NCBI GenBank assembly: GCA_019637635.1
Contig: JAHBVI010000016.1
Coordinates: 1 to 64,000 of the forward strand
Reading direction: 5' to 3'
Length of the DNA: 64,000 nt
Source of the DNA: Anaerolineae bacterium
GTDB taxonomy: Bacteria; Chloroflexota; Anaerolineae; Promineifilales; Promineifilaceae
Below, piece after piece: positions 18,380 to 26,418 of the stretch. The translations under genes and the position numbers were made by a program. The notes beneath the pieces are model-generated. The model ran no database searches and was not told the origin of the DNA. It saw nothing but the letters and a program-made list of their open reading frames with translations. The first letter of the stretch is position 1. Each line of letters begins with the position of its first letter.

Positions 18380-19435
18380 CTAACGCAGCCCCTCTACTAC
18401 CGCATCCACATTAGCCCGGAACATGCCGATGTAGCTGTCTGCACCGCTGCCCGGCGCGCCCAGGGCGTCGGTATAAAGCTGGCTGACCTGCACCCCCCCA
18501 GCGCACGTTTTCAATTCCGCCGCTACCGCCGCCGCCAGGTTGGTATTGCTGGTATTCTCGGCAAAGATGGTGCAGATGCCATGCTCCGTCATAAGGCTGA
18601 CCAGGGCCGCCAGGCTGGTAGCGGAACTCTCGGCCAGCGTACTGCCGCCCGGCACCACGGTGCCTAGAATTTCAAAATTGTAGGCGTGGGCAAAGTAAGC
18701 CAGGGCGTCATGGTTGGTGATCAAGACGCGATTTTCGGCGGGAATAGCGGCTAACTGCCCCTGGGCATACGCTTCCAGATCGGCCAGTGCGGCCAAATAG
18801 GCGGCGGCATTTTGTTCGTACACGGCCGTGTTCGCCGGGTCCAACGCACTCAACACTTGCTGCGCATTATTCACCCACTGCATCACATTCGGCGCCGCCT
18901 GCCAGACGTGCGGGTCTGCGCCTTCATGGTCATGGGCGTCATGCGCGTCCTCGTCTTCGGCCTCATCGTGCCCGCCCGCGCCAAAAGCGAGCGGCTGGAT
19001 ATTGGCGGAAATGGGTACAAAGATGGCCTTTTCGCCCACGCTTTCCAGGTTCCGCACCAGCGCCTCCTCCAAATCCCAACCATTGATGAAGATGACGTCG
19101 GCGTTGGCAACGGCCGTGAGCTGGCGCGCTCCTGGTTGGTAACTGTGCGGGTCTTGCCCCGGCCCCATCAGCGTGGTCAGGGCAATGGCCTCCCCGCCCA
19201 CCTGGGCCACTACGTCGCCAATAATGCTGGTGGTGGCGACCACGTTCAGCGGTTCGCCCTCACGGGCTACGGCCGTTAACGCCGGCAGAGACAGCACCCC
19301 CATTTCCGCGGTCGGATTGGTGGTGGGCACGGCCGTTGCCGCTGGCGCGGCCCCACCCGCACAACCCGCAGCCAGCAGGCCCAAAAGCAGCAGTCCAATC
19401 AGTAGCGTCCAGCGGCGTTTCATCAGGATCATCAT
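18380..19435 (-). CDS. Zinc/manganese ABC transporter substrate-binding lipoprotein (ZnuA-like)
   Basis: A 351-residue lipoprotein: lipobox LLAAGC near residue 23, then the cluster-9 metal-binding fold. Metal ligands are the His in DPHSYQPG, the His in ADPHVWQ, the acidic site in TIFAENTS and the Asp in GAPGSGADSY. The His/Asp-rich loop GGHDEAEDEDAHDAHDHEG (about 150-170) is typical of zinc rather than manganese binders. I chose the second in-frame ATG because GGAG lies seven bases before it. No permease or ATPase gene is adjacent, so it is an orphan receptor here. An inverted repeat upstream (19449-19483) may be a metal-regulator operator. Confidence 0.85.
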   Translation of the reverse strand: MMILMKRRWTLLIGLLLLGLLAAGCAGGAAPAATAVPTTNPTAEMGVLSLPALTAVAREGEPLNVVATTSIIGDVVAQVGGEAIALTTLMGPGQDPHSYQPGARQLTAVANADVIFINGWDLEEALVRNLESVGEKAIFVPISANIQPLAFGAGGHDEAEDEDAHDAHDHEGADPHVWQAAPNVMQWVNNAQQVLSALDPANTAVYEQNAAAYLAALADLEAYAQGQLAAIPAENRVLITNHDALAYFAHAYNFEILGTVVPGGSTLAESSATSLAALVSLMTEHGICTIFAENTSNTNLAAAVAAELKTCAGGVQVSQLYTDALGAPGSGADSYIGMFRANVDAVVEGLR

Positions 19436-19448
19436 TTTCATACTCCTT

Positions 19449-19483
19449 ATTGATACTTTATATCGTTGGTATTTTGTATCAAT
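19449..19483 (-). promoter_or_regulatory. Inverted repeat ATTGATAC-N19-GTATCAAT upstream of ZnuA-like gene
   Basis: Eight-base perfect arms at 19449-19456 and 19476-19483, AT-rich between, immediately before the ribosome site AAGGAG. It overlaps a TTGATA-like -35 on the minus strand. It could be an operator for a Zur/Fur or DtxR-type repressor. Confidence 0.45.
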
Positions 19484-19532
19484 TATATCGAATGAAAAGG
19501 GTTGGGCAAATTTGACGATGGAAAATAAAAAG

Positions 19533-19561
19533 ACATCCGATTTCTTGAAGAAATCGGATGT
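19533..19561 (-). terminator. ACATCCGATTTCT terminator of the alpha-glucosidase gene
   Basis: Thirteen-base arms with loop TGA, followed on the minus strand by CTTTTTATTTTC. The same stem sequence recurs at 58556-58588. Confidence 0.85.
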
Positions 19562-19590
19562 GTGGCAGCAATCAAGTTCCCGGAAAATAA

Positions 19591-21282
19591 TTACCGCAGC
19601 CGGTAGACGCGGGCTTCATACGGGCGCAGATTGAGCAGGCGAATGTCGTCATCCGGGCTGACCGCATAGTTGGCGATGAGCAGTTCGTGGTGGGCAAAGG
19701 TGATGTGGGGGGGGAGTGTGAACACGGCCGTGTCCGCCGAAAAGTTCAACATCACCAGCAGCCGCTCCTCGTCCAATGTTCGGGTGAATGCATAAATCTG
19801 CTCGTGGGCGTCTAACATCAAGTCATATGTGCCATAGACGATAACCGGATATTGTTTTCGCAGCCGAATCAACTGTTGATAGTAGTAAAAAATAGAATGG
19901 GGATCGACCAACGCCTGCGCTACGTTTATGTCCGGGTAATTCGGGTTGGCCTTGATCCAGGGATCGCCGCCAGTGAAGCCGCCGTGTGGGTCGTCGTTCC
20001 ACTGCATCGGCGTGCGGGCGTTATCGCGGCCTTTGGCATGAATGAGGGGCAGGACGGCTGCCGGATCCATTCCTTTTTCTTCCGTTAATTCACGGTACAG
20101 ATTCAGCGTTTCGATGTCCCGGTAATCGGTTATCGAGTCAAAGGCCACATTGGTCATGCCGATCTCTTCCCCCTGGTAAATGTAGGGGGTGCCTTGCAGC
20201 ATGTGGGTGAAGGTTGCCAGCAGTTTGGCGGATTCGACGCGGTAACGGCCGTCGTTGCCAAAACGGGAAACGGCGCGGGGCTGGTCATGGTTGCTCAGAT
20301 AAATGCTGTTCCAGCCGCCGTTTTCCAAATCCTTCTGCCACCGGCTCATAATCTGCTTGAGTTCCCGCAGGCTCCAGGCTTTCACGCTGCGCCGGGCGGC
20401 GTCGCCGCCCTTTTCCGCGTCCAAATCCATATGCTCAAACTGAAACAACATATTCAGCGCGCCGGTTTCTTCATGGGTGATCTCGATGCCGTTTTCGGTT
20501 GAAACCAGCGGCGTTTCACCTACGGTGAGGATGTCGTAGTGGGACAAGACGTTTTCTTTCATCTCGCGCAGAAATTCCATCAGACGGGGGCCGTTGATGA
20601 AATGCGCGCCGCCAAATTGGTAACGCCCGGTAGTGGCAGCGGGCACATCAGGCAAACCCGGCACTTTGGAAATCATGTTGATGACATCCATGCGGAAACC
20701 GTCAATCCCTTTTTGCAGCCACCAGTGCATCATATCGTACACGGCCGTGCGCACCTGTGGATTTTCCCAATTGAGATCGGGCTGTTTGCGCGAAAAGAGG
20801 TGCAAGTAATACTCGCCGGTCAGGTCGTCATATTGCCAGGCGGAGCCGCTGAAAAAGGAGGCCCAATTGTTGGGTTCACGGCCGTCCTTCGCTGGCCGCC
20901 AGATGTACCAATCCCGATACGGGTTGTTTTTGGATTGGCGCGACGCCTGAAACCAGGGATGTTCGTCTGATGTGTGATTTACCACTAAATCCATTACCAG
21001 CTTGATGCCACGCTGGTGCATCCCTTCCAGCATCTCCTCCCAATCGGCCAGTGTGCCAAATTCGGCCATAATCGCCTGATAATCACTAATGTCGTAGCCG
21101 TTATCATCATTCGGCGACCGGTATACCGGCGACAGCCAGACCACGTTGACGCCCAACTCTTGCAAATAATCAAGTTTCTGGATAATCCCCTGCAGGTCGC
21201 CAATGCCATCGCCGTTACTATCATAAAAACTGTGCGGATAAATCTGATACACCACGCTCTCTTTCCACCATACACGCTTCAT
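19591..21282 (-). CDS. GH13 alpha-glucosidase (oligo-1,6-glucosidase type)
   Basis: A 563-residue cytoplasmic GH13 enzyme hydrolysing short alpha-glucosides (isomaltose, maltose, trehalose-phosphate or sucrose types). It shows VVYQIYPHSFYDSNGDGIGDL at the start, DLVVNHTSDEH at about 98-108, the nucleophile Asp199 in GFRMDVIN, the acid/base Glu256 in LTVGETP and the transition-state Asp333 in LSNHDQPR. Length and motifs match subfamilies around MalL/TreC; the substrate within that group is uncertain. It is a single gene ended by the terminator at 19533-19561. Confidence 0.92.
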   Translation of the reverse strand: MKRVWWKESVVYQIYPHSFYDSNGDGIGDLQGIIQKLDYLQELGVNVVWLSPVYRSPNDDNGYDISDYQAIMAEFGTLADWEEMLEGMHQRGIKLVMDLVVNHTSDEHPWFQASRQSKNNPYRDWYIWRPAKDGREPNNWASFFSGSAWQYDDLTGEYYLHLFSRKQPDLNWENPQVRTAVYDMMHWWLQKGIDGFRMDVINMISKVPGLPDVPAATTGRYQFGGAHFINGPRLMEFLREMKENVLSHYDILTVGETPLVSTENGIEITHEETGALNMLFQFEHMDLDAEKGGDAARRSVKAWSLRELKQIMSRWQKDLENGGWNSIYLSNHDQPRAVSRFGNDGRYRVESAKLLATFTHMLQGTPYIYQGEEIGMTNVAFDSITDYRDIETLNLYRELTEEKGMDPAAVLPLIHAKGRDNARTPMQWNDDPHGGFTGGDPWIKANPNYPDINVAQALVDPHSIFYYYQQLIRLRKQYPVIVYGTYDLMLDAHEQIYAFTRTLDEERLLVMLNFSADTAVFTLPPHITFAHHELLIANYAVSPDDDIRLLNLRPYEARVYRLR

Positions 21283-21431
21283 GTCCCATTCTCCTCGTAT
21301 CCATCATTTACAGATGACGCAAATTTAAGCCTGCAATTATACGGCCGTGCCTGACCTTACACATCTTTTTGTATGGAATTGAGTATGATACACTTCGCCC
21401 GAAACGAAATGAGATCATTGGGCCATTGAGC

Positions 21432-22745
21432 ATGGAAGCGCCCCCTGGCACAATGACGCGAAACAGTATGAACCACACCTCTCTCACCGACATGATCACC
21501 CAGGCTAACGAAGCCAGACGAACCCATAATACGGCCAGGGCAATTGAACTGTACACGGCCGTACTGGAAGAAACCGACGCCAAAACCGACGACCCCGCGA
21601 TTGTGGAGATGCGTCTGCTGGCGCTGCGCCAGCGAGGGTTATTGCAGCGCCGCCTGGGGCATCAGGAAGCGGCCATGAGCAGTTACCGGCAGTTCCGCCA
21701 GGAGGCGCGCACCAGCCAGCAAACCGTATTGAGTACAGAGTTGGTAGCGCAGCAGCACAGCAGCATGGGGGAACATGACCAGGCAATGGGGCTGCACCGG
21801 GAGGCGCTGCAACTGGCGGAAACAATTAATTTTACCTACGGCCGTGCCCTCACCAGGCAAGGTCTGGCAGCCACTTACTTTTATCTGGGCCGACATGAAG
21901 AAGCGTTGTCCCACATCGAAAAGGCGCTGTCGCTGTTCCGCCAGTTGGAAGATGTGGAAGAAAAAATGCGCACCTGGAACTGGAAGGGCATGATTCACCA
22001 GCGGCAGGGGCAGCTTGATAAAAGTATCGTGGCCTTCCAGGCCGCTTTAGTGGATGGGCGGCAGGTGGGGGAAATGGAAACGGCCGTGATCCTCACCAAC
22101 CTCGGCGAAAGTTACCAGCTTCTTTACGACATGCAGCAAGCCCTCGTTTACCACCGCGAAGCCCTCACCCTGGCCGAAAAAATAGACCTGCCCTCGATGG
22201 AAGTGGATATGAAGCGCAACCTGGGCATAGAAATGGCCTATTTGGGACAAATCGCCGAAGGCATTGAGAACCTGCGCCAATCGCTGCGCCTGAGCGAAGT
22301 AGTCGGCCAGCCATTTTTAACCTATCAGGCCATCTACTCCCTGGCGCTGGCCGAATATGCCGGCGGCCACATTGCCAAAGCGGCCGAATATGGGCAGCGG
22401 CTGCATGACCTGGCCGACCAAAACAACGCCCGCGACTTCCGCGCCCAGGCCATGCACATCTTAGGACTGTGCGCCCAGGCAGAGGGCGACCCGGTGCGCG
22501 CCGAGCAATGGTGGCAGCAAGCCCTCTTCCTGGCGCATGAAACGGGCCAGCAAACGCTCCTGTGGCAGCTTCACGCCGCCCTGGCCGAAATCGCCCCCAA
22601 TCCGGCCCTGGCCAATACCCATTGCCGCATAGCCGCCGAAGTGCTGGAACAAATCATCTACCCCATTGAAGACGAAGCTCTACGCCAGACCTTCCTGACC
22701 GCGCCGCCGGTGAAGGCTGTGTTTGATCACCTTTCTCAGACCTGA
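21432..22745 (+). CDS. TPR repeat protein
   Basis: A protein of about 437 residues made almost wholly of tetratricopeptide-type helix pairs (for example NTARAIELYTAVLEE, YFYLGRHEEALSHIEKALSLF, AKAAEYGQRLHDLADQ). It would act as a protein-binding scaffold in the cytoplasm; the repeats resemble those at the C-terminus of SARP regulators. The start is uncertain: ATGs at 21369, 21432, 21453 and 21468 are all possible and none has a good ribosome site. The stop is in the hairpin 22739-22770. It precedes mrp by 36 bases. Confidence 0.75.
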   Translation: MEAPPGTMTRNSMNHTSLTDMITQANEARRTHNTARAIELYTAVLEETDAKTDDPAIVEMRLLALRQRGLLQRRLGHQEAAMSSYRQFRQEARTSQQTVLSTELVAQQHSSMGEHDQAMGLHREALQLAETINFTYGRALTRQGLAATYFYLGRHEEALSHIEKALSLFRQLEDVEEKMRTWNWKGMIHQRQGQLDKSIVAFQAALVDGRQVGEMETAVILTNLGESYQLLYDMQQALVYHREALTLAEKIDLPSMEVDMKRNLGIEMAYLGQIAEGIENLRQSLRLSEVVGQPFLTYQAIYSLALAEYAGGHIAKAAEYGQRLHDLADQNNARDFRAQAMHILGLCAQAEGDPVRAEQWWQQALFLAHETGQQTLLWQLHAALAEIAPNPALANTHCRIAAEVLEQIIYPIEDEALRQTFLTAPPVKAVFDHLSQT

Positions 22746-22770
22746 CAGGTTTTTTGAAACCTGCCAGGTC
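22739..22770. terminator. GACCTGACAGGTTT hairpin
   Basis: Arms 22739-22752 and 22757-22770 with one mismatch, followed by TTT. It contains the TPR gene's stop TGA and stands just before mrp. Confidence 0.8.
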
Positions 22771-22781
22771 TTTACATCCCC

Positions 22782-23597
22782 ATGAATCATAAAATCTATT
22801 TACCCGGTGTAAAACGTGTCATTGTGGTGGCCAGCGGCAAAGGGGGTGTGGGCAAAACGACGGTGACGGTGAATCTGGCCCTGGCGATGCAGCGCAGCGG
22901 GGCCAACGTGGGCGTTTTTGACGCCGATATTTACGGCCCCAATGTGCCCCTGATGTTAGGCGTTCATCGCCGCAAAGCCAGCCAGGGCTATATGGCCGTG
23001 GCCCGCCGCAAAGAGGCGCTGCCCTACATCCAGCCCCTCACCCGCTTTGGCCTGAAGGTGATGTCCATTGGCCTGCTGGTGGGCGAAGATGAGGTGATTG
23101 ATCCGGCGCGCAGCCCGGATGCAGTGGGGCAGTTGGTGGTGCAAACGTTGAAGGATGTGGTCTGGGGGGAACTGGATTACCTGTTCATTGACCTGCCGCC
23201 CTCGGCCGGGCAGCCGCAGGCGTCACTGGTAGCCCATGTGCCTATTGATGGCGTGGTGATTGTGACCACGCCGCAGGATTTGAGCCTGCTGGACGCCGGC
23301 CGTTCCCTGCGCCTGTTTCAGCAAGGGGACATCCCTATTTTGGGGATTGTGGAGAATATGAGCTACTTCATCTGCCCGGAATGCGGGCAGCGGCACGAGA
23401 TTTTTCAGCGATCAGACAAATGGCGGCCCCCTAATCTGGAAGAGACGCCCATTCTGGGGCGCATCCCGCTAACGCCGATCATTTCCAAGGGGATTAACAA
23501 GGCTGACCCGCTGATGCACGACCACCCGGATGATCCCGTGGCGGCGGCATTTTGGGAGGTCACGGCCGTGATCCAAGACCTGCTGAAGAGAGATTAG
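22782..23597 (+). CDS. mrp: Mrp/NBP35-family iron-sulfur carrier ATPase
   Basis: A 271-residue P-loop ATPase of the Mrp/ApbC group. The deviant Walker A SGKGGVGKTT is at 18-27, the DADIYGPNVP switch at about 48-57, and the Fe-S binding C-P-E-C at about 207-210. It carries or inserts Fe-S clusters in the cytoplasm. It lacks the N-terminal DUF59 domain found in many Mrp proteins. Its final codons, R-D-stop, are written by the iterated hairpin 23588-23634, across which lies the convergent spoVR gene. Confidence 0.9.
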   Translation: MNHKIYLPGVKRVIVVASGKGGVGKTTVTVNLALAMQRSGANVGVFDADIYGPNVPLMLGVHRRKASQGYMAVARRKEALPYIQPLTRFGLKVMSIGLLVGEDEVIDPARSPDAVGQLVVQTLKDVVWGELDYLFIDLPPSAGQPQASLVAHVPIDGVVIVTTPQDLSLLDAGRSLRLFQQGDIPILGIVENMSYFICPECGQRHEIFQRSDKWRPPNLEETPILGRIPLTPIISKGINKADPLMHDHPDDPVAAAFWEVTAVIQDLLKRD

Positions 23598-23634
23598 AGA
23601 TTGGAGATTGCAGGAATCTCCAATCTCCAATCTC
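23588..23634. repeat. Iterated AGAGATT/GGAGATT hairpin
   Basis: Three 7-base words in one arm and their complements in the other, between the convergent mrp and spoVR genes. It supplies mrp's stop and touches spoVR's stop. Confidence 0.85.
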
Positions 23635-25164
23635 CTACGCATATTGCACAAGCTGACCGAGACGCTCTAGCAGGGCACGGCCGTTCATCCCCCCCATCAC
23701 CTGCACACTCCCCCCATCCGGCCCGTAACTAAACACAACCGGCCCCTTATCTTCCAACTCCGTTTCCAGGTGTACGGGCCGGTTCCAGATGGCATACAGG
23801 TTAGTCAACGTCGCTTCCAGATACGGCCGATCCAGGTCAATGCCTTCATAATGGTGGCGCAAATATAGCTCACCCCGGTTCTCAAAATTCGCATCTATCA
23901 CATCCACAATCGGCTGCCCAAAATTGGTTAGCTGGAACAACAGCTTTTGTTTTACGGCGTCAAAGTCACGGCTGGAAATCTCATATTCGTTGATATGCTC
24001 ATTGTACTCAAACACAAACAACTTATGCTTGCGGGCAAACTCTTCGGTGAGGAAGGCGTCAATAAAACCGACATCGTTGTAAATGCGGCGCACCGAAAAC
24101 ACCTTTTCCATGCCCTGCCCCAATTTTTTGTCCCACTGGCTGCGCGCCACCCGGTCGGTGCAATTGTCATACTCCGGCCCAAACGCGCCCCGGTTCCAGC
24201 GGTCTTCAATGTCCAGAAACAATTCATACCCCAACCGATAGGGGTTCAAACGGCCAGGATGGGCCGCCACCGTGCCCGAATGATGCTCGGCATAATCAAT
24301 CAATTCACTGGACTGCAATAGATGGTTGGTCATCAGGCGCGTGTGCCAGAAGACGGCCCAGCCTTCGTTCATAATTTTCGTCTGGCGCTGCGGCGCAAAG
24401 TAATACGCTTCTTCGCGCACAATGCCCAACACGTCTCGCTGCCAGTTTTCCAACGGCGCATACTCCTGCAAGAAGAGCAGCACATCCCGTTCTGGTTCGG
24501 CCGGGAAGTTTTTCATTTGTTCCCGTTCGGCCGTTAGCCGGCGCTGCTGTTCGGCCAAAAATTCCGGCGGGTTGATATAGCTGTCCATGTAATCTTTGGC
24601 CTTCATCTTCTTCACGGTCTGCGGCGTTTCGTCTTCTTCAACAACAACAGCCCGGCGTTGCACACCAGGGGCATGAATGTCAATCAGGTTATCCAGCGAC
24701 AGGCAGGCGTCCATAAAATTCTCTACCGTCTCCTGTCCATAGCGATCCATGTAGTTGCGGACACGGGCGGCGTGGTTGGCAACCTCGTCCAGCATTTTGC
24801 GGTTGGTGTGGGCGAACCAATAATTGTTAGCAAAAAAGTCGGCGTGCCCACACACGTGGGCCATCACCAGCTTTTGATCCACCATCAGGTTGCTTTGTAG
24901 CAGGTAGGCGTAAATCGGCTCAGTGTTGATCACCATTTCGTAGATGCGATGCAGGCCGTAGGCGTAACTTTTGGAGAGACGTTCATACTCCATGCCAAAA
25001 CGCCAGTGCGGATAACGGATGGGAAAACCGTCGTAAGCCGCCAGCAGGTTGACGGTTTTATAATCCACCATCTCATAACGCACTTCGGGGAAGGTCAGCC
25101 CGTAGTCGCGGGCAATCTTTTCAATCTCTTTTTGCAGCGCCGCCAGTTCGCCGGTAATTAACAT
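23635..25164 (-). CDS. spoVR: SpoVR family protein
   Basis: A 509-residue SpoVR protein (YcgB in Escherichia coli). Typical stretches are YPHWRFGMEYERLSKSYAYG near 55-75, VMAHVCGHADFFANN near 103-117 and NEGWAVFWH near 265. Its biochemistry is not known; in Bacillus it affects spore cortex, and it is widely co-inherited with prkA and yhbH. I chose the ATG at 25164 because the longer frame (to 25215) only reads through the iterated repeat. It is the last gene of a prkA-yhbH-spoVR unit on the minus strand. Confidence 0.95.
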   Translation of the reverse strand: MLITGELAALQKEIEKIARDYGLTFPEVRYEMVDYKTVNLLAAYDGFPIRYPHWRFGMEYERLSKSYAYGLHRIYEMVINTEPIYAYLLQSNLMVDQKLVMAHVCGHADFFANNYWFAHTNRKMLDEVANHAARVRNYMDRYGQETVENFMDACLSLDNLIDIHAPGVQRRAVVVEEDETPQTVKKMKAKDYMDSYINPPEFLAEQQRRLTAEREQMKNFPAEPERDVLLFLQEYAPLENWQRDVLGIVREEAYYFAPQRQTKIMNEGWAVFWHTRLMTNHLLQSSELIDYAEHHSGTVAAHPGRLNPYRLGYELFLDIEDRWNRGAFGPEYDNCTDRVARSQWDKKLGQGMEKVFSVRRIYNDVGFIDAFLTEEFARKHKLFVFEYNEHINEYEISSRDFDAVKQKLLFQLTNFGQPIVDVIDANFENRGELYLRHHYEGIDLDRPYLEATLTNLYAIWNRPVHLETELEDKGPVVFSYGPDGGSVQVMGGMNGRALLERLGQLVQYA

Positions 25165-25183
25165 GGTAGAAGTACCTTTTGAG

Positions 25184-25241
25184 GGAGATTGGAGATTAGA
25201 GATTGGAGATAACAAAATCTCTAATCTCCAATCTCTAATCT
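25184..25241. repeat. Iterated GGAGATT/AGAGATT hairpin
   Basis: Arms 25184-25210 and 25217-25241, heptamer words with inverted copies, between yhbH and spoVR. The stop TGA of yhbH lies at its edge. Inside an operon it may stabilise or partly end the mRNA. Confidence 0.85.
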
Positions 25242-26347
25242 CATAACCCCTTTCCCAAAAACTCTTTTATCGCGTCAAAAATCGCGTCGCGGTCGCTGAT
25301 TTTGACGCCGACTAATTTTTCGTCTTCCATTTGGGCGATGGTTTCCATAAACATACGGCCGTAGCCCCCCGGCACCTGCCCATAGCCAAACAAATTCATC
25401 ACCGGCAGCAGCCTCTCTTCCAATAGTTCCGCGCACAACTTGTCGTCCTGTCCACCAAAATTCTCGCCGTCCGAAAAATGGAAGGCATATATATTCCACT
25501 CCGCCGGGTCATACTCCTCGGCAATCAGTCGGCTGCACAGGTGGTACGCCGAGGAAATTTTGGTGCCGCCACTTTCCCGCAAATGGTAAAAGGTATGCTG
25601 GTCAACTTCTTTGGCGGCGGCGTCATGCACAATGTAGCGCACCGTCAGGCTCTTGTAATTGTGGCGCAGCCACGTATCAATCCAAAACGCCGTCAGCCGC
25701 ACCAACTCCTTCTTTTGCCGGGTCATACTGCCAGACACATCCATCATGTAAAAGATGACGGCGCTGTTTTGCGGCTGCGGGTACACGTTCCACGAACGGT
25801 AACGCACGTCATCCCGGATAGGAATGACCACCGGCCTCTCTGGGTTATACAGCCCGGCCGACATCTGCCGCTTCAGCGCGGCGCGATAGGTGCGCCGGAA
25901 AGAGCGCAAACTCTCCGGCCCCACGCGACGAATGCCGGTGTAGCGCACCTTACCCCCTTCCACATTTTTTTTGCCTTTGGGTTCAATGCGCGGCAGCGCC
26001 AGTTCTTCACCTAAAATTTCGGCCAGTTCCTCCAGGCTCATTTCCACTTCCAGGATGTGCGCGCCGGGTTGGTCACCGGCGCCCTGGCTGCCGTCCTGGT
26101 CGCCCGGCCCCAGCGTTGTGCCGATGTCACCATCCCCCTGCCCCACGCCGCCCGCCTGCTTGCCGCCAAAACGAATGCGCGGCAGGTCAATTTGGGGCAC
26201 AGGAATGCTCACCAGGTCTTTCCCCTGGCGTCCGATCAATTCGCCATTGGACACATATTTGCGCAAATTCTGGCGCACATGCCCCTGCACAATCTGGCGA
26301 AACCGTTTCGCGTCCTGGTCAATGCGGTGTGCGGTGGAGTAACTCAT
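25241..26347 (-). CDS. yhbH: YhbH/YeaH family protein (DUF444)
   Basis: A 368-residue DUF444 protein. The N-terminus DQDAKRFRQIVQGHVRQNLRKY and the glycine-rich GGKQAGGVGQGDGDIG segment are typical. A von Willebrand A-like domain starts at FYMMDVSGSM (about 205) with a MIDAS-like DxSxS, and GGTKISSAY is at about 265. Its partner PrkA/YeaG is a kinase; both respond to starvation and stress in enterobacteria. It is the middle gene of the prkA-yhbH-spoVR unit. Confidence 0.94.
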   Translation of the reverse strand: MSYSTAHRIDQDAKRFRQIVQGHVRQNLRKYVSNGELIGRQGKDLVSIPVPQIDLPRIRFGGKQAGGVGQGDGDIGTTLGPGDQDGSQGAGDQPGAHILEVEMSLEELAEILGEELALPRIEPKGKKNVEGGKVRYTGIRRVGPESLRSFRRTYRAALKRQMSAGLYNPERPVVIPIRDDVRYRSWNVYPQPQNSAVIFYMMDVSGSMTRQKKELVRLTAFWIDTWLRHNYKSLTVRYIVHDAAAKEVDQHTFYHLRESGGTKISSAYHLCSRLIAEEYDPAEWNIYAFHFSDGENFGGQDDKLCAELLEERLLPVMNLFGYGQVPGGYGRMFMETIAQMEDEKLVGVKISDRDAIFDAIKEFLGKGL

Positions 26348-26362
26348 AGCTTACCTTTGGAA

Positions 26363-26418
26363 GGTAATCAGTAATCAGTAATCGGTCAAAAGCTACCGAT
26401 AACCGATTACCGATTACT
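26363..26418. repeat. Iterated GTAATCA/CGGTAAT hairpin
   Basis: Heptamer words GGTAATCAGTAATCAGTAATC face complements across an eight-base loop between prkA and yhbH. prkA's stop TAG touches it. Confidence 0.85.
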
